From: Mycobacterium spongiae
GTDB lineage: Bacteria; Actinomycetota; Actinomycetes; Mycobacteriales; Mycobacteriaceae
Assembly: GCF_018278905.1 (NCBI RefSeq)
Contig: NZ_CP046600.1
Location: 5,270,001-5,334,000 of the forward strand
Length of the DNA stretch: 64,000 bases
Direction of reading: 5' to 3'
Shown here: positions 19,984 to 31,868 of the stretch, in pieces
How positions within the stretch are numbered: position 1 is the stretch's first letter
Layout: each line of letters opens with the position of its first letter
Translations under genes and position numbers: made by a program
Notes under the pieces: generated by a model
The model's input: only the letters and a program-made list of their open reading frames with translations
Databases searched by the model: none
What the model was told of the DNA's origin: nothing

Positions 19984-20673
19984 ATGACGGACGAGGTGAT
20001 GGATTGGGACAGCGCCTACCGCGAGCAAGGGGGTTTCGAGGGACCGCCGCCATGGAATATTGGTGAGCCCCAGCCAGAACTGGCTGCCTTGATCGCGGCC
20101 GGGAAGATCCGCAGTGATGTGCTCGACGCCGGGTGTGGATTCGCCGAGTTGTCGTTGGCTCTGGCCGCTGACGGCTATACGGTGGTCGGCCTCGACATCA
20201 CGCCGACAGCGATAGCCGCTGCCACCAAAGCCGCCGACGAACGCGGGCTGAGTACGGCCAGCTTCGCGCAGGCCGACATCACCTCATTTGCCGACTATCC
20301 CGCCGGCTCGAAAGACCGATTCGCCACGGTGATCGACAGCACGCTGTTTCACTCGCTGCCGGTCGATGGCCGCGACGGCTATCTCGCATCGGTGTACCGC
20401 GCGGCCGCGCCGGGCGCCACGTTGTACGTGCTGGTCTTTGCCAAAGGGGCCTTCCCCGCCGAGCTGGACATCAAGCCGAATGAAGTCGATGAGGACGAGT
20501 TGCGGGCCGCAGTGAGCAAGTATTGGCAGATCGACGAGATTCGGCCTGCTTTCATCCATGCCAATGTGCCGATGATGCCCGGGACACCGTTTGAGTCCCC
20601 GCCGCACGATCGCGACGAGAAGGGCAGGTTGAAGTTTCCCGCCTACCTGCTGACCGCACACAAGCCAGGCTGA
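19984..20673 (+). CDS. Class I SAM-dependent methyltransferase (Rv3699 type)
   Basis: 229 residues. SAM-binding motif I is VLDAGCGFAELSLALA (about residues 46-61), followed by the acidic motif VVGLDITPTAIAAA and motif III FADIT-like QADITSF. The N-terminal part (WDSAYREQGGFEGPPPWNIG) resembles thiopurine/halide-type small-molecule methyltransferases. Cytosolic, with no signal peptide. Start ATG at 19984 lies 19 bp after the upstream ligase-like gene, so the two are probably one transcript. Substrate not known. Confidence 0.88.
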   Translation: MTDEVMDWDSAYREQGGFEGPPPWNIGEPQPELAALIAAGKIRSDVLDAGCGFAELSLALAADGYTVVGLDITPTAIAAATKAADERGLSTASFAQADITSFADYPAGSKDRFATVIDSTLFHSLPVDGRDGYLASVYRAAAPGATLYVLVFAKGAFPAELDIKPNEVDEDELRAAVSKYWQIDEIRPAFIHANVPMMPGTPFESPPHDRDEKGRLKFPAYLLTAHKPG

Positions 20674-20776
20674 CACGGTCGAGCGATGGCACCGTCGCAC
20701 CGCTCTACCAGGACCACTTTCGCGGTTGCGATTTTCTCCCAGCCCGATACCGCACTGTCCCGCCTACCGCACGAAC

Positions 20777-20951
20777 GCATGGGGTTCTGATGCTGATGAG
20801 TTCGACCCGGACCGTTTCCTGCCCGAAAACTTGCGCAAATTCGCGCCACGTATAAGCCATTTAGGACCGACCCCCGGGCGTGCATTGGCCGGCAGTTCGC
20901 GTTTCACGAGATTCCTTCGACATTGGCGGCGGTACTGCGCGCCACTTCGAT
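20777..20951 (+). pseudogene. Cytochrome P450 C-terminal remnant
   Basis: Frame 1 gives AWGSDADEFDPDRFLPEN followed by LRKFAPR, the conserved region before the P450 heme loop. A frameshift at about 20849-20851 then leads to frame YKPFRTDPRACIGRQFAFHE, matching the heme-thiolate signature FxxGxRxCxG with both first glycines lost but the Cys kept. It continues IPSTLAAVLR, and a 2-base slip near 20940 restores RHFD. No upstream helices or start are recognisable. So this is a decayed tail of a P450 gene, possibly left by an old rearrangement at this spot. Confidence 0.8.
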
Positions 20952-21372
20952 TGAGAACCTTTTACCCGAGCCCCTAGTCCATGGCGGCAGCTGCGGGCAG
21001 TGGCGGTGGCACGGCGGTACCGGCAACAACGGGATTCTCGGCTCGCCCGGCGCCGAAGTCACGCGTGAAGCGAAGGAGAGGCCGGCGACTCCAACCGCAC
21101 CCGCGGCATCGGCGGCATAGGCGGCACCGCACCGCGTGCCGGCGGTGAGGGTTTCCACCGACCGACACTGCGCATACTCGCGCACCTGTGCATGTTGCAC
21201 AGTTTTTGGGCAATTGATGGGCCGTTTGTCGTCGCGCCTGTCGTCACATGTTGCACAAAATTGACGCGCGTCCAACGTTGCTCGTCAGGTGTCTACCTGG
21301 GTGCGTTCAGAAGTATCAATCGGTCTATTCGTTGCAGGTCCAGCCGTGCGCTGGGCGGCTAAGGGGTGCGAG
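20952..21372. other. Intergenic region upstream of PE_PGRS
   Basis: No gene supported. It holds two CATGTTGCACA copies (21191-21201 and 21247-21257) and the palindrome at 21186-21202. It should hold the promoter of the PE_PGRS gene at 21373. Confidence 0.5.
21186..21202. promoter_or_regulatory. Palindrome CTGTGCA-TGT-TGCACAG
   Basis: Perfect 7-bp arms with a 3-bp centre, 170 bp before the PE_PGRS start. The right half recurs as CATGTTGCACA at 21247. Possible operator. Function not known. Confidence 0.35.
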
Positions 21373-24300
21373 ATGTCGTTCGTGAGTGTGTCGCCGGAGT
21401 TGGTAGCGGGTGCGGCTTCGGATATGACCAGAATTGGTGCCTCCCTGAGGGCAGCAAACGCGGCGGCGGCGGCCTCGACGACGGAGGTGTTGGCCGCTGG
21501 TGCCGATGAGGTGTCGGCGGCGATCGCGGCGTTGTTCGACACGCACGCCCAGCAGTATCAAGCGATCAGTACGCAGGTGGCGGTCTTTCAGGAGCAGTTC
21601 GTGCAGACGCTCGGTGCGGGTGCGGGTGCCTATGTGGCTGCCGAGGCTGCCAACGCGCAGCAGACGGTACTGGACGCGGTGAATGCGCCCACGCAGGCGT
21701 TCTTGGGCCGCCCGCTGATCGGCGACGGTGCACACGGGGCGCCCGGTACCGGTCAGGCCGGCCGGGCCGGCGGACTGCTGTTCGGTAACGGCGGAAATGG
21801 TGGTTCCGGTGGGGCTGGGCAGGCCGGTGGTGCTGGCGGGGAAGCGGGGCTGTTCGGCAACGGCGGCGCCGGCGGCATCGGCGGTGCAGCCGGTGCGTCA
21901 GGCAACGGCGCAGCCGGCGGGGCCGGCGGTCGTGGCGGTTGGTTGTACGGCAACGGCGGCGCCGGGGGCGCCGGCGGCCAGGGAATGTTGAGTGGAGGTG
22001 CCGGCGGGGCCGGCGGGTTTGCCCGGTTCATCGGTGCCGGCGGTGCCGGCGGGGACGGCGGGGACGGGGCCGGTCTCGGTGGGGGTGTCGGCGGGACCGG
22101 CGGAAACGCCGGCATGCTGTACGGCCACGGCGGCATTGGAGGTGTCGGGGGCGCATCGGCGATGGGACCTGGGGGCGTCGGCGGCAATGGCGGTGCGGCC
22201 GGGCTGATCGGCAATGGTGCTGTCGGCGGTGCGGGCGGTGTCGGGGGGCAAGGAAGCGGCGCCGGCGGCGATGGCGGCAATGCCCGGCTGTTTGGTAGTG
22301 GTGGCGCCGGTGGTAACGGCGGCATCATGGCGGGCATCGGCACCGCTGGTGCCGGTGGCGACGGCGGTATCGGCGGCCTGGTGTACGGCGACGGCGGTGC
22401 CGGCGGCGCCGGTGGGACCGGGCCGGTCGGCGGTGTCGGGGGCGATGGCGGTACCGGTGGTGCAGCTGGGATGTGGGGTGCCGGAGGGCATGGCGGCGTT
22501 GGAGGCCACGGTGGCGACGGTGTGTCAGGTGTGGTCGGCCATTCCGGCGGTGACGGCGGTGACGCCGGCAATGGCGGCGACGGCGGTCGCGGCGGCTGGT
22601 TGATTGGCCCAGGTGGGGCTGGCGGCCTCGGCGGTCTGGGCGGGGCCGGTGGTTCGGGTGGTTCCGGTGCGAACGCGGTCGCCGCGGGCAGTGTGGGCGG
22701 CAGCGGCGGCGATGGCGGCAATGGCGGGGCGGGTGGCGTCGGTGGCGCTGGCGGCAAGGGCGGTCTGATCAGCTTCCTGGGCGGTGAGGGTGCCGGCGGT
22801 GCCGGCGGTGACGGTGGCGCCGGCGGTGCTGCTGGTGATGGAGGTGATGGCGCGGCCGGCACGTTTAGTGGCGGCGGCGATGGCGGTGGCGGCAACGGCG
22901 GGCGTGGCGGCGACACGGGTATGGGTGGTGTCGGTGGGGCCGGCGGTAGCGGCCTGACCACCGGCGCTCAGGGCATCGACGGCGTGGATTCCACCAGCGG
23001 TGGTGACGGCGGCGCGGGTGGCCGGGGTGCTGACGCCACCGAGTTCGGCGGCGACGGCGGCAAGGGCGGTGACGGCGGCGAGGGCGGGCGCTTCGGCGCT
23101 GGTGGTAGTGGTGGTGCCGGCGGCCACGGCAAGGCCGCGGTGTTTAACCCCTTTGGAGGTACCGACGGCGGCTCCGGTGGTGACGGCGGCAAGGGCGGCG
23201 ACGGTGGCTTGTACGGCAACGGTGGTGACGGCGGCGCCGGAGGCGAAGGCCGCGACGGCAGTCTTGGGCTATTTAACAGATTCCCGGCTGGCGGCGCCGG
23301 CGGTCACGGTGGCGATGGCGGTAAGGGCGGGGCCGGCGGCATGGGCGGGGCCGAAGCCGGCCATGGCGGCAGCGGTGGCGATGGCGGGTCTGCTGGAGAC
23401 GGTGGCGATGGCGGTCGCGGTGTACAAGGCGCTGCCGGCCAGAGCCGGAACCAGCCCCACGGCGGCGACGGTGGTTCCGGCGGCGCTGGTGGTGGCGGGG
23501 GTGTCGGCGGTGATGGTGGGGCGGCCGGTGCCGCGCAGGCGGCTGGGTTCAGCGACGGTCAGCAGGGTGACGGCGGTGCCGGCGGCGACGGTGGTGCCGG
23601 CGGGGCGGCCGGTGACGGCGGTAGGGGGTTCGATGCGATCGCGGGCTCCGGCGCTGACGGCGGCAACGGCGGTAACGGCGGTAACCCCGGTGCCGGTGGG
23701 ACCGGCGGGACCGGTGGTAGCGGTCTCACCCCAGGTAGGGACGGCGCGAACGGCTTTAACCCCACCAGTGGCGGCAACGGTGGTGACGGCGGTGACGGCG
23801 GTGACGCCGTTGCCAATACTGGCGGTACAGGTGGGAAGGGTGGCAACGGCGGGTCGCACGGCAATGGCGGAGATGGCGGCGACGGTGGTAAAGGCGGACG
23901 CGGTGACAACGGCATTACGATCAACGCGCCGGGACAACCCGGTGGGGACGGAATCACCGGCTGGTCTGGCGGGAACGGCGGTACGGGCGGCATGGGTGGA
24001 GCTATCGCTGGTGACGGTGGCGACGGCGGCACCGGCGGGGCCGGCGGTACGGGAGGGAACGGCGGCAATGGCCGTGATGGGTTCGCTGGCGACCCTGCCG
24101 GCAACCTGAACGGCGGTCCCGGTGGTGACGGTGGAAAGGGCGGAACCGGCGGTGGCGGCGGAACCGGCGGCAAGGGCGGCATAGCTCAGGCACCCACGTT
24201 CTCCGATGGGATCCAAGGCGCCGGCGGGGACGGCGGCGAGGGCGGGACCGGTGGAGTCGCCGGTAACGGCGGAGCTGGCGCCGACGGCGACCCGACTTTC

Positions 24301-25635
24301 GCGGTGAACGGTGGCGCTGGCGGTAACGGCGGCATCGGCGGTGACGCTGGTCTCGGCGGTGCTGGCGGAGCCGGTGGTAAGGGTTCGACCCCGGGTGAGA
24401 CCGGCGGGATCGGCGGCCACGGCAGCGGCGGGGACGGCGGACGCGGCGGCGACGGCGCCCACGGGGCTGACAGCTCCGAGATCGGTGGGAAGGGCGGAAC
24501 CGGCGGTGCCGGGGGACACGGCGGGTGGGGCGGATCGCGGGGTAACGGCGGTGCTGGCGGAGTTGGCGGCAACGGCGGGGCCGGCGGCGACGACACCCAG
24601 ATCGGCGGGAAGGGCGGAACTGGCGGGACCGGCGGTGAAGGCGGAAAAGGCGGCAACGGCGGACGGCTTGCCGGCGACGGCGCTGACGGCGGGGCCGGTG
24701 GCAAGGGGGGCAAGGGTGGCGCCAGCGGTGCCGGCACCACCGGCTCAGCTGGCAACAACAATACGCAGCCCGGCGGGCAAGGCGGCCACGGGCACACCGG
24801 CGGCACTGGTATTGCCGGTGGGACGGGCGGGGCAGGCGGTAACGGCGGCTTCGGTGGGGCAACGTCGGCGACGGGCTACAGTCCCGGTAGTCAGGGCGTT
24901 GGCGGCGATGGCGGCACCGGCGGGACCGGCGGCGATGGCGGCGTCGGCGGGCGCGGCGGGAACGGCGGGAACGGCGCCGACCGCGCCTCCGCCGCTCCCG
25001 GCGGCACCGGCGGCACCGGCGGCAACGGCGGGAACGGCGGCCCGGCCGGCGCGGGCGGTGACGGTGGCGCTGGCGGAAAGGGCTCCACCCCCGGCGCGAC
25101 CGGCGACGGCGGCACCGGCGGCGCCGTCGGCGCCGGGGGTGACGGCGGCACTGGCGGCACCGGCGGGCGCGGCCTCGACAGGCCCGGCACCGGGGAAGGC
25201 GTGGGAGGCGGTCGCGGCGGGACCGGCGGTGTTGGCGGCACCGGTAGCTCGGGCGGCGACGGCGGGCGCGGCGGGAACGGCGGAAACGGCTCCGACGCTG
25301 ACGCGGGCAGGGCCGCTGGCAATGGCGGCACGGGCGGCACCGGCGGTGTTGGCGGCACCGGCACCGACGGCCGCGGCGGCAACGGCGGCACGGGCGGGGC
25401 CGGTGGCACCGGCGGCCAGGGCCTGCCTGGAAGCATCGTCTCCGGCTCTCGGCCAGGCGGCACCGGCGGTACCGGCGGAACCGGTGGCAACGGCGGCCCC
25501 GGGAGCGGGGCTATTAGCATCGTTGACAGCGGGCAGCCCGGTACCGGCGGCAACGGCCCGACCGGTGCGCCGGCCCTCACCACGGGCGGCACGGGCGGCG
25601 CCGGCGGCGCCGGCGGAGCAGGCGGCAACCCCTGA
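21373..25635 (+). CDS. PE_PGRS family protein, large
   Basis: 1420 residues. The start is set at ATG 21373, giving the usual PE beginning [20 protein letters not shown] and preceded by AAGGGG, rather than at 21289. The PE domain covers about residues 1-95, with the GRPLIGDG linker near 120. The rest is a long glycine-rich PGRS region of GGxGG and GNGG triplets with no distinct C-terminal domain, ending GGAGGNP. Such proteins go to the cell surface through type VII (ESX-5) secretion and are host-facing in pathogens. Dense proline-rich reading frames on the other strand are only shadows. It converges on the PPE gene that follows. I recall no PE_PGRS at this spot in H37Rv. Confidence 0.95.
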   Translation: MSFVSVSPELVAGAASDMTRIGASLRAANAAAAASTTEVLAAGADEVSAAIAALFDTHAQQYQAISTQVAVFQEQFVQTLGAGAGAYVAAEAANAQQTVLDAVNAPTQAFLGRPLIGDGAHGAPGTGQAGRAGGLLFGNGGNGGSGGAGQAGGAGGEAGLFGNGGAGGIGGAAGASGNGAAGGAGGRGGWLYGNGGAGGAGGQGMLSGGAGGAGGFARFIGAGGAGGDGGDGAGLGGGVGGTGGNAGMLYGHGGIGGVGGASAMGPGGVGGNGGAAGLIGNGAVGGAGGVGGQGSGAGGDGGNARLFGSGGAGGNGGIMAGIGTAGAGGDGGIGGLVYGDGGAGGAGGTGPVGGVGGDGGTGGAAGMWGAGGHGGVGGHGGDGVSGVVGHSGGDGGDAGNGGDGGRGGWLIGPGGAGGLGGLGGAGGSGGSGANAVAAGSVGGSGGDGGNGGAGGVGGAGGKGGLISFLGGEGAGGAGGDGGAGGAAGDGGDGAAGTFSGGGDGGGGNGGRGGDTGMGGVGGAGGSGLTTGAQGIDGVDSTSGGDGGAGGRGADATEFGGDGGKGGDGGEGGRFGAGGSGGAGGHGKAAVFNPFGGTDGGSGGDGGKGGDGGLYGNGGDGGAGGEGRDGSLGLFNRFPAGGAGGHGGDGGKGGAGGMGGAEAGHGGSGGDGGSAGDGGDGGRGVQGAAGQSRNQPHGGDGGSGGAGGGGGVGGDGGAAGAAQAAGFSDGQQGDGGAGGDGGAGGAAGDGGRGFDAIAGSGADGGNGGNGGNPGAGGTGGTGGSGLTPGRDGANGFNPTSGGNGGDGGDGGDAVANTGGTGGKGGNGGSHGNGGDGGDGGKGGRGDNGITINAPGQPGGDGITGWSGGNGGTGGMGGAIAGDGGDGGTGGAGGTGGNGGNGRDGFAGDPAGNLNGGPGGDGGKGGTGGGGGTGGKGGIAQAPTFSDGIQGAGGDGGEGGTGGVAGNGGAGADGDPTFAVNGGAGGNGGIGGDAGLGGAGGAGGKGSTPGETGGIGGHGSGGDGGRGGDGAHGADSSEIGGKGGTGGAGGHGGWGGSRGNGGAGGVGGNGGAGGDDTQIGGKGGTGGTGGEGGKGGNGGRLAGDGADGGAGGKGGKGGASGAGTTGSAGNNNTQPGGQGGHGHTGGTGIAGGTGGAGGNGGFGGATSATGYSPGSQGVGGDGGTGGTGGDGGVGGRGGNGGNGADRASAAPGGTGGTGGNGGNGGPAGAGGDGGAGGKGSTPGATGDGGTGGAVGAGGDGGTGGTGGRGLDRPGTGEGVGGGRGGTGGVGGTGSSGGDGGRGGNGGNGSDADAGRAAGNGGTGGTGGVGGTGTDGRGGNGGTGGAGGTGGQGLPGSIVSGSRPGGTGGTGGTGGNGGPGSGAISIVDSGQPGTGGNGPTGAPALTTGGTGGAGGAGGAGGNP

Positions 25636-25817
25636 ACCTGGTGCAACCACGTCGGCGGGTCCGGTGCGCCTGCCGATGTCAATAGCACCCGCATTGTCGA
25701 CGCGTCCGGCGCTGGCTTCTAGTCACCTTCGGCGAACCATGCGACCGATCGAGCGTTTGCAGCTACGCGTGACGCTCGCCGTGCCGGGTTCCGCGGTGGC
25801 GCCCGCGTGCCGGCCGG

Positions 25818-28800
25818 CTAGATAGTGGTGCCCTGGAGGAACAAGCCGGAGAGGTAGAACCCGATGTTCTCCCAGCCCGACACCACACTGTTCACGTTGA
25901 AGGGCAACGTGCCGATGTTGTTGTAGCCCGAAACGCCGCTGCCCAAGTTCGATAGTCCAGAGGAACCTTCGCCGAAGACGTTGAAGCCGGAGCTAGAGAT
26001 GAGTCCCAACGGATTGCCGGTCAAGAAGCCAGAAACGGCGTTCCCGTTGTTGAAGAAGCCCGAGCTATTTCCGACGCCGGTGTTGAAGAAGCCCGACGAG
26101 GTGGGGGTGTCGGTGGTGTTGAAGAAGCCGGGTGCTGGTGGGATCTGGAATTGCATGATGGTGGTGCCGGGCAGGTTGATGCTCGGGACATTGAGGGCGG
26201 GCAGGCTAAAGGGGCCGATGCCGACCGGCGGAATGGTCAAGGGCGCCGTGGCGAACCCAGGCACACTCACCTGCGGCAACATGAACTGGTCAATCCCGAT
26301 CGGCGGAATCGTCAACGGTGCGGTCGCAAACCCAGGCACACTCACCTGCGGCAACGTGAACTGCGCAATCCCGATCGGCGGAATCGTCAACGGTGCGGTC
26401 GCAAACCCAGGCACACTCACCTGCGGCAACGTGAACTGGTCAATGCCTATCGACGGGATCGTCAACGGCGCCGTCGCAAACCCCGGCACGCTGACCTGCG
26501 GCACCGTGAATGTGTCGATGCTGATCGACGGAATCGTCAACGCCGGCGTGGAAAACGCCGGCACGGCTAGCTCGGGCAACGTGAACGTGTCGATGCCGAT
26601 CGACGGAATCGTCAATGCCGGCGTGGAAAACGCCGGCACGCTGGCCTCGGGCAAGGTGAACGCGTCAAGGCTGATGGCCGGAATGGTGAGAGACGGGATG
26701 CTGAAGGCGCCCAGCCCGACGGACGGGATCGTGTAGTCGCCACCATTGTTGCTGATGCTGAGGGTCGGCAGGGTCAGTGCGCCGATACTGATGCTGGGGA
26801 AGCTGAACGCTCCGATAAAGCCTTGGGTGCTGAAGCCGAATGAAATCGCGTTGATATTGAACGTTTCAAGATCAATGCGATAGGTGGGCGCAACAATGTT
26901 ACTGGTGTCCAGCGTAATTAATGTTTGACCGCCGCCGGGAACGCTGATATTCGGCAGTTGTATCTGAGGAATATTTATCTGCGGAATCGTGACTGACGGC
27001 AGGCTCCAGCCAGTGACCACTATGTCGGGCGTCTCGAACGGCGGTATGGTTATCTCGGGTAGACTTATCGCAGGCACCGATATAGTGGGGGTCGTTATCT
27101 CGGGCAGGCTAAAACCACCCACACCGATGGCTGGCGTAGTGAAGGCCGGAACACTAATCGACGGAATCGTTAACTCCGGCAAGCCAAACCCACCCACATC
27201 AACGGCAGGCGTGGTGAAGGCCGGCACACCGATCGACGGAATAGCCAACTCCGGCAAGCTAAACCCACCCACATCGATCGCCGGCGTCTGTCCCGCCGGA
27301 ATACTGATCGACGGAATCGTCAACTGCGGCAAACCAAACCCACCCACAACAATATTCGCCGGCGTCTCCCCGCCCGGAATAGTTATCGACGGAATAGTCA
27401 ACTGCGGCAAACCAAACCCACCCACATCGATCGCCGGCGTCTGTCCCGCCGGAATATTGATAGACGGAATCGTCAACTGCGGTAGACTAAACCCACCCAC
27501 GACAATATTCGCTGGCGTCTCCCCAGCTGGAATATTGATAGACGGAATATCTATCTCGGGCAAGCTGAAACCAGAAATGGGGATCGCGGGGACGTTTACC
27601 GGCGGCAATGTAATATCGGGCGTGCTGATTCTGACGGTAATGCCACCCTGTCCATTCCCAGTGAAGAAGAAGCCGTTATTGCTGTTCCCCACGTTGAAAG
27701 CGCCGGTGTTGGTGTTGCCCCAATTGTGAAACCCAGTGTTGGTGCTGCCAATGTTAAAGCTACCCGTGTTCACCGAGCCCGGGTTGACATCGCCCGTGTT
27801 GAAATTGCCCACATTGTAGCTGCCCGTGTTGGAGGTACCCACGTTAACGTTGCCCGTATTGAAAAGACCGGCGTTGAACCACCCCGTGTTAGCCGTTCCC
27901 GAATTGCCGATGCCCGTGTTGTAGCTGCCGGAGTTGAACAGGCCAAAATTTCCAGTGCCAGAGTTAAAGAAGCCTACATTTCCATTGCCGGAGTTAAACA
28001 AGCCGATGTTATTCGTAAAGAGGCCCAGCGGGATCCCGATTTGGTTACTCCCCGTGATACCGATCCCGATATTATTGTTGCCCGTGTTCGCAAAGCCCCA
28101 ATTGCCGCTGCCCGCGTTGGCGGACCCAATGTTCGAGCTACCTAGATTTCCAAAACCAACGTTGTAATTGCCGAAGTTCCCGGAACCCAAGTTGGATATA
28201 CCCGAGTTTGCGTTACCGATGTTGCCAAAACCAACGTTTCCCATACCCAGGTTGTTAGAGCCAACGTTGGCCAAGCCCACGGCAAAGTCAAACGTCCTTA
28301 CCGTGGCAGCAGGCAGGGCCGCGCTGGCCGCCGGCGCAGCGGCCACCACGCCCGCCAGATTCTTGAGCGGTTGTACAAACGGCGTCAAGGCCGAGGTCAC
28401 AGCCGACGCCCCGCTGTGGTAGCCAACCATCGCGGCCACATCCTGTGCCCACATCGCCTCGTACTCGGCCTCCAGCGCGGCAATCGCCGGCGCGTTCTGC
28501 CCTAACAGGTTCGACACCACCAGTCGCACGAAGCCAGACCTATTCGCGGCCACCACTACTGGATGCACAGTTGCAGCCACCGCCGACTCAAACACGCTGA
28601 CCACCGCTTTGGCCTGCGTCGCAGCCCCTGAAGCCTGCGATGCCGCCGCGGCCAACCAACCCAGGTAAGGCGCCGCCGCCGTCACCATCGCCAACGACGC
28701 CGGACCCTGCCACGCCTGACCGGCCAACCCAGAGGTCACCGAGCCGAAAGACTCTGCCGCCGAGCTTAATTCGGAGGCCAGCCCGTCCCAGGCCGACGCA

Positions 28801-28880
28801 GCCGCCAACATCGGACCGGGACCTGCCCCGGCGAATAACCGCATGGAGTTGATCTCTGGAGGCAACACCGAGAAGTTCAT
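25818..28880 (-). CDS. PPE-MPTR family protein
   Basis: 1020 residues from ATG 28880 ([20 protein letters not shown]), preceded by GAGGAAGG. The longer frame from 28952 lacks PPE character. The PPE domain is about 1-180 with the WxG-like [10 protein letters not shown]. Next comes an MPTR region of N-x-G-x-G-N-x-G pentapeptides (about 230-420). After it is a block of longer repeats of about 22-25 residues of the type [18 protein letters not shown], then [20 protein letters not shown] repeats. A short second MPTR stretch ([12 protein letters not shown]) ends the protein. PPE proteins are ESX-secreted surface proteins. No PE gene is immediately upstream to form a PE/PPE pair. Confidence 0.95.
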   Translation of the reverse strand: MNFSVLPPEINSMRLFAGAGPGPMLAAASAWDGLASELSSAAESFGSVTSGLAGQAWQGPASLAMVTAAAPYLGWLAAAASQASGAATQAKAVVSVFESAVAATVHPVVVAANRSGFVRLVVSNLLGQNAPAIAALEAEYEAMWAQDVAAMVGYHSGASAVTSALTPFVQPLKNLAGVVAAAPAASAALPAATVRTFDFAVGLANVGSNNLGMGNVGFGNIGNANSGISNLGSGNFGNYNVGFGNLGSSNIGSANAGSGNWGFANTGNNNIGIGITGSNQIGIPLGLFTNNIGLFNSGNGNVGFFNSGTGNFGLFNSGSYNTGIGNSGTANTGWFNAGLFNTGNVNVGTSNTGSYNVGNFNTGDVNPGSVNTGSFNIGSTNTGFHNWGNTNTGAFNVGNSNNGFFFTGNGQGGITVRISTPDITLPPVNVPAIPISGFSLPEIDIPSINIPAGETPANIVVGGFSLPQLTIPSINIPAGQTPAIDVGGFGLPQLTIPSITIPGGETPANIVVGGFGLPQLTIPSISIPAGQTPAIDVGGFSLPELAIPSIGVPAFTTPAVDVGGFGLPELTIPSISVPAFTTPAIGVGGFSLPEITTPTISVPAISLPEITIPPFETPDIVVTGWSLPSVTIPQINIPQIQLPNISVPGGGQTLITLDTSNIVAPTYRIDLETFNINAISFGFSTQGFIGAFSFPSISIGALTLPTLSISNNGGDYTIPSVGLGAFSIPSLTIPAISLDAFTLPEASVPAFSTPALTIPSIGIDTFTLPELAVPAFSTPALTIPSISIDTFTVPQVSVPGFATAPLTIPSIGIDQFTLPQVSVPGFATAPLTIPPIGIAQFTLPQVSVPGFATAPLTIPPIGIDQFMLPQVSVPGFATAPLTIPPVGIGPFSLPALNVPSINLPGTTIMQFQIPPAPGFFNTTDTPTSSGFFNTGVGNSSGFFNNGNAVSGFLTGNPLGLISSSGFNVFGEGSSGLSNLGSGVSGYNNIGTLPFNVNSVVSGWENIGFYLSGLFLQGTTI

Positions 28881-29047
28881 GGGCACACCTTCCTCGCCAA
28901 GCCCAAACGGGCGGCTGATTGCGCGGGACACGGCGACCGTCCCCGTACACAAAACCTACGTGAGCGTCAAATTACTCTGCACTCCCGCTACAGGTAGCGA
29001 AATCGTGCAGCGAGTCCAAGAAAGGCCGGAGCCCAACGCGACGAGCC

Positions 29048-30187
29048 CTACGCCCGCCCAGGCGCCTCAGCCAGCGCCGCTGCAAACGCCTCCAGATCCT
29101 GTTCCGTGGTGTCGATGTGCGGCGAGATCCGCAACACCGGTGCGGTCATCTCCAACGGTGCCCGCTGCACCCCGGCACACGTGGTCACGATGCGGCGTTC
29201 GGCAAGCAACCAGTTCCGAACCGCTTCTGGGTCGGCGCCGTCGACCGGGGCCAGTGTCGTGATAGCGCTCGGCTCACCGACCTCTTCGACCACCTGCCAG
29301 CCGCCAACGTCGGCAAGCATCGTCCGGCTGTGGCCACCCAGCTCAGCCAAGCGTGCGCGCACTACTCCGGGGCCACACGCCAAGAACTCACCCAGTGCCA
29401 CCGAAAACCCCACGCGTGCAGCAACATTTGCTTCTCCGAGCTCGAGTTGCCGGGCTGTGCTCAGTGCGGACGCCCACTCGGGAAGCGCAAGCCTCGGACG
29501 CAGCCGCTGCATCATTGCGGCGCCCACCGCGAGAAAGCCGACACCACGTGGGCCCGCCATCCACTTCCGCGACGACGAGTAGACAACGTCGGCACCGACC
29601 GCGCAGTCCACCTGTCCCAATGCCTGAGCGGCGTCAACGATCAACGGCAACTCCAGCTCACGACACAGACGCGCCACTAGCGACAGTGGTTGCACAACAC
29701 CGCGGTGGCTGGCTACCGGAGTCAAGTGGACCAGATCGGGTGGGTCGTTGGCGAGCACGAGGGCCGCGTCGTCGAGTGCCAACCGGCCGTCGTCGAGGGT
29801 TGGCAGTGGCCGAACGTCGAATCCGTGGGCGGCCATCACCGCGAGGTTGGGGCCGTATTCGCCAGGCAGGCACGCCAGGGTCCGGCTCTCGGCGGGCCAA
29901 CTGCCGAGCAGTAGATCCAGCGCGTGCAACGAGCCGGTGGTGAACACCACCTGCGCCTCCGCAACCCCACTCAGCGCGGCGATCGCGGCGCGTCCCGCGT
30001 CGAGGACCGGCGTGGCAAGTTCAGCCGCGACATACCCGCCCAACTCTGCTTCGTTGCGAGCGTGCTGGGCAGCGGCGTCGAGTGCTGCAAAGCTCTGGCG
30101 CGAGCACGCCGCGCTATCCAAATGCAACCCGGCAGCCGGTGGGCGAGCCGCCCGCCATCGGTCGGCCAGCTCGTCGCTGTCGCTCAC
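29048..30187 (-). CDS. egtE: EgtE, PLP-dependent C-S lyase of ergothioneine biosynthesis
   Basis: 379 residues, GTG start overlapping the egtD stop by 4 bp. Fold-type I PLP enzyme that cleaves the hercynylcysteine sulfoxide C-S bond in the last step to ergothioneine. The PLP lysine is in [16 protein letters not shown] and the cofactor Asp/Ala segment is [13 protein letters not shown]. Cytosolic. Last gene of the egtA-E run and matches Rv3700c in order and length (about 390 there). Confidence 0.94.
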   Translation of the reverse strand: MSDSDELADRWRAARPPAAGLHLDSAACSRQSFAALDAAAQHARNEAELGGYVAAELATPVLDAGRAAIAALSGVAEAQVVFTTGSLHALDLLLGSWPAESRTLACLPGEYGPNLAVMAAHGFDVRPLPTLDDGRLALDDAALVLANDPPDLVHLTPVASHRGVVQPLSLVARLCRELELPLIVDAAQALGQVDCAVGADVVYSSSRKWMAGPRGVGFLAVGAAMMQRLRPRLALPEWASALSTARQLELGEANVAARVGFSVALGEFLACGPGVVRARLAELGGHSRTMLADVGGWQVVEEVGEPSAITTLAPVDGADPEAVRNWLLAERRIVTTCAGVQRAPLEMTAPVLRISPHIDTTEQDLEAFAAALAEAPGRA

Positions 30188-31149
30188 TTAGCGGCCAGCG
30201 ACAACCCGAAGTCGCCGGCGTCGTCGGTCCACCAGCGAACGCGACGCAGTCCTACCCCCGCCAGCTCCGCGCCGACGGCATCCGGCCAGAACTTGCATGA
30301 AACCTCGGTCAGCATCTCTTCACCGGCCGCGAAATCGACGGTCAGCTCCAACGCACCCACACGAACGCGCTGGCGACGGTCGGATCGCAGCCACATCTCG
30401 ATCCGCTCTTCTTCGATGTTCCACCGGGCGACATGCTGGTAGGCATCGACATCGAAATCGGCATTGAGCTCCCGATTAACCACCGCCAGCACATTGCGAT
30501 TGAACTGCGCGGTTACCCCGGCGGCATCGTCATAGGCGCTAATCAGCCGGTCGGTGTCTTTGACCAGGTCGGTGCCCAGCAGCAGGCTATCCCCTGGCCG
30601 CATTACCGCCGCCAGTGCCGCGAGGAACTCCGCACGAGGCACCGGCGCGAGGTTGCCGATCGTTGACCCCAAGAACGCGAACAGGCGTCGTCCGCCACGG
30701 GGTATTTCGGTCAGATGCTCTTCGAAATCACCACAGACCGCGTTGATTTCGACGCCTGGATATTCCCGCTGGATGGCAAGGGCACTCGCCGACAACACGC
30801 TGGCGTCGACGTCGAACGGAACGAACCTGCACAGCGATCCGCGATCGCGCAGCGCATCCAGCAGCATCCGGGTCTTCTCGGACGTCCCGCTGCCCAGTTC
30901 GACCAAGGTATCGGCCTCGCTGGCAGACGCCACCTCGGCCGAGCGAGCACGCAGGATCGCCGCCTCGGCACGGGTTGGGTAGTACTCCGGCAACCGGGTG
31001 ATCCGATCGAACAGATCGGATCCGACGGAGTCGTAGAACCATTTCGGCGGCAATGATTTCGGCGTTTTCTGCAGGCCCTCGTACACGTCGCGCCGCAACG
31101 CGTGATACGCCGAATCCTCGGCAAGATGGTTGGCAACAGAGAGGGTCAT
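30184..31149 (-). CDS. egtD: EgtD, histidine trimethyltransferase
   Basis: 321 residues when started at ATG 31149 ([20 protein letters not shown]), the length of H37Rv EgtD. The frame runs on to 31257, but that would overlap egtC by over 100 bp, while ATG 31149 gives the ATGA overlap typical of this operon. It trimethylates histidine to hercynine using SAM. Visible: [31 protein letters not shown], the SAM loop [12 protein letters not shown], and the acidic FVPFDVDAS. Committed step of the ergothioneine pathway. Confidence 0.96.
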   Translation of the reverse strand: MTLSVANHLAEDSAYHALRRDVYEGLQKTPKSLPPKWFYDSVGSDLFDRITRLPEYYPTRAEAAILRARSAEVASASEADTLVELGSGTSEKTRMLLDALRDRGSLCRFVPFDVDASVLSASALAIQREYPGVEINAVCGDFEEHLTEIPRGGRRLFAFLGSTIGNLAPVPRAEFLAALAAVMRPGDSLLLGTDLVKDTDRLISAYDDAAGVTAQFNRNVLAVVNRELNADFDVDAYQHVARWNIEEERIEMWLRSDRRQRVRVGALELTVDFAAGEEMLTEVSCKFWPDAVGAELAGVGLRRVRWWTDDAGDFGLSLAAK

Positions 31150-31868
31150 CGGGGTCCTTTCGGTGGCACCGGGCGGTCCAAAGAGGTCTCCAAAGAAGTC
31201 ACCGTGACGCGGTCCCCAACGACCTCCACCAGGTGGCGGTCCGGTAGGTCTTCCCAATCCGGGCTGTCGTCGTAGGGTTCACTGGCCAGGACAATTCCGT
31301 CGTCGCGGCGCAGGATGGACAACGTGTCTCCCCAGGCCGTGGCAACCAGCCGAGAACCGTTCGCCGCCAACATATTGAGCCGGGCGAACCGATCCGCGTT
31401 CCCGATTTCGATGATGGTGTCACCCAACGCATCGAGACCACGGGCGAAGATGTTCGCAGCGAGCAGTGCACTGTCACAGACCGATTCAGCCGACGCGCGC
31501 AGCGGCAACACCGCGCGGTCCACCACGCCGTTGTGCGACAGCAGCCACTCGCCGTCGGTGAACGGCGCGGTCGCGCTGCTGTCGATGGGCATGCCCACGG
31601 TGGCTGAGCGCACCGCGGCGACCACGCAATGACTACGCAAGGCCGGCGCGACCGAGGCGAATGACGCGTCCCCCCACAGCGGCGCCGGGCTGCGCCAACG
31701 CCGCGGAGTTACGCCGTCGAAAAAACCGACACCCCAACCGTCAGCGTTCATCAGCCCGTTCTTTTGCCGGCGCGGGGCATAGGACTGCACCCGTAGGCCT
31801 TGCGGCGGGTCGAGGACCAGCGAGGAAACCGCAACCTCGCGTCCGAGCCATCCGAGATGACGGCACAT
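31146..31868 (-). CDS. egtC: EgtC, glutamine amidotransferase-type hydrolase
   Basis: 240 residues. Class II amidotransferase fold: after Met removal the nucleophile Cys2 (MCRHLGWLG) becomes N-terminal, and [10 protein letters not shown] and LLSHNGVV are conserved. It removes the gamma-glutamyl group from gamma-glutamyl-hercynylcysteine sulfoxide. The start ATG shares one base with the egtB stop (TGATG) and the stop overlaps egtD (ATGA), which shows translational coupling. Confidence 0.95.
   Translation of the reverse strand: MCRHLGWLGREVAVSSLVLDPPQGLRVQSYAPRRQKNGLMNADGWGVGFFDGVTPRRWRSPAPLWGDASFASVAPALRSHCVVAAVRSATVGMPIDSSATAPFTDGEWLLSHNGVVDRAVLPLRASAESVCDSALLAANIFARGLDALGDTIIEIGNADRFARLNMLAANGSRLVATAWGDTLSILRRDDGIVLASEPYDDSPDWEDLPDRHLVEVVGDRVTVTSLETSLDRPVPPKGPR

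Noticed and set aside
20923..21120. PGRS fragment (GGTGNNGILGSPGA)
   Set aside because: Only a few glycine codons in a G+C-rich stretch with no PE part. Too weak to call.
21753..22961. Long proline-rich ORFs opposite the PE_PGRS genes (also 24891-25694 and 59882-61324)
   Set aside because: GGC/GGT codons read backwards give Pro/Ala runs. No start signals or family. Shadows of the PGRS repeats.
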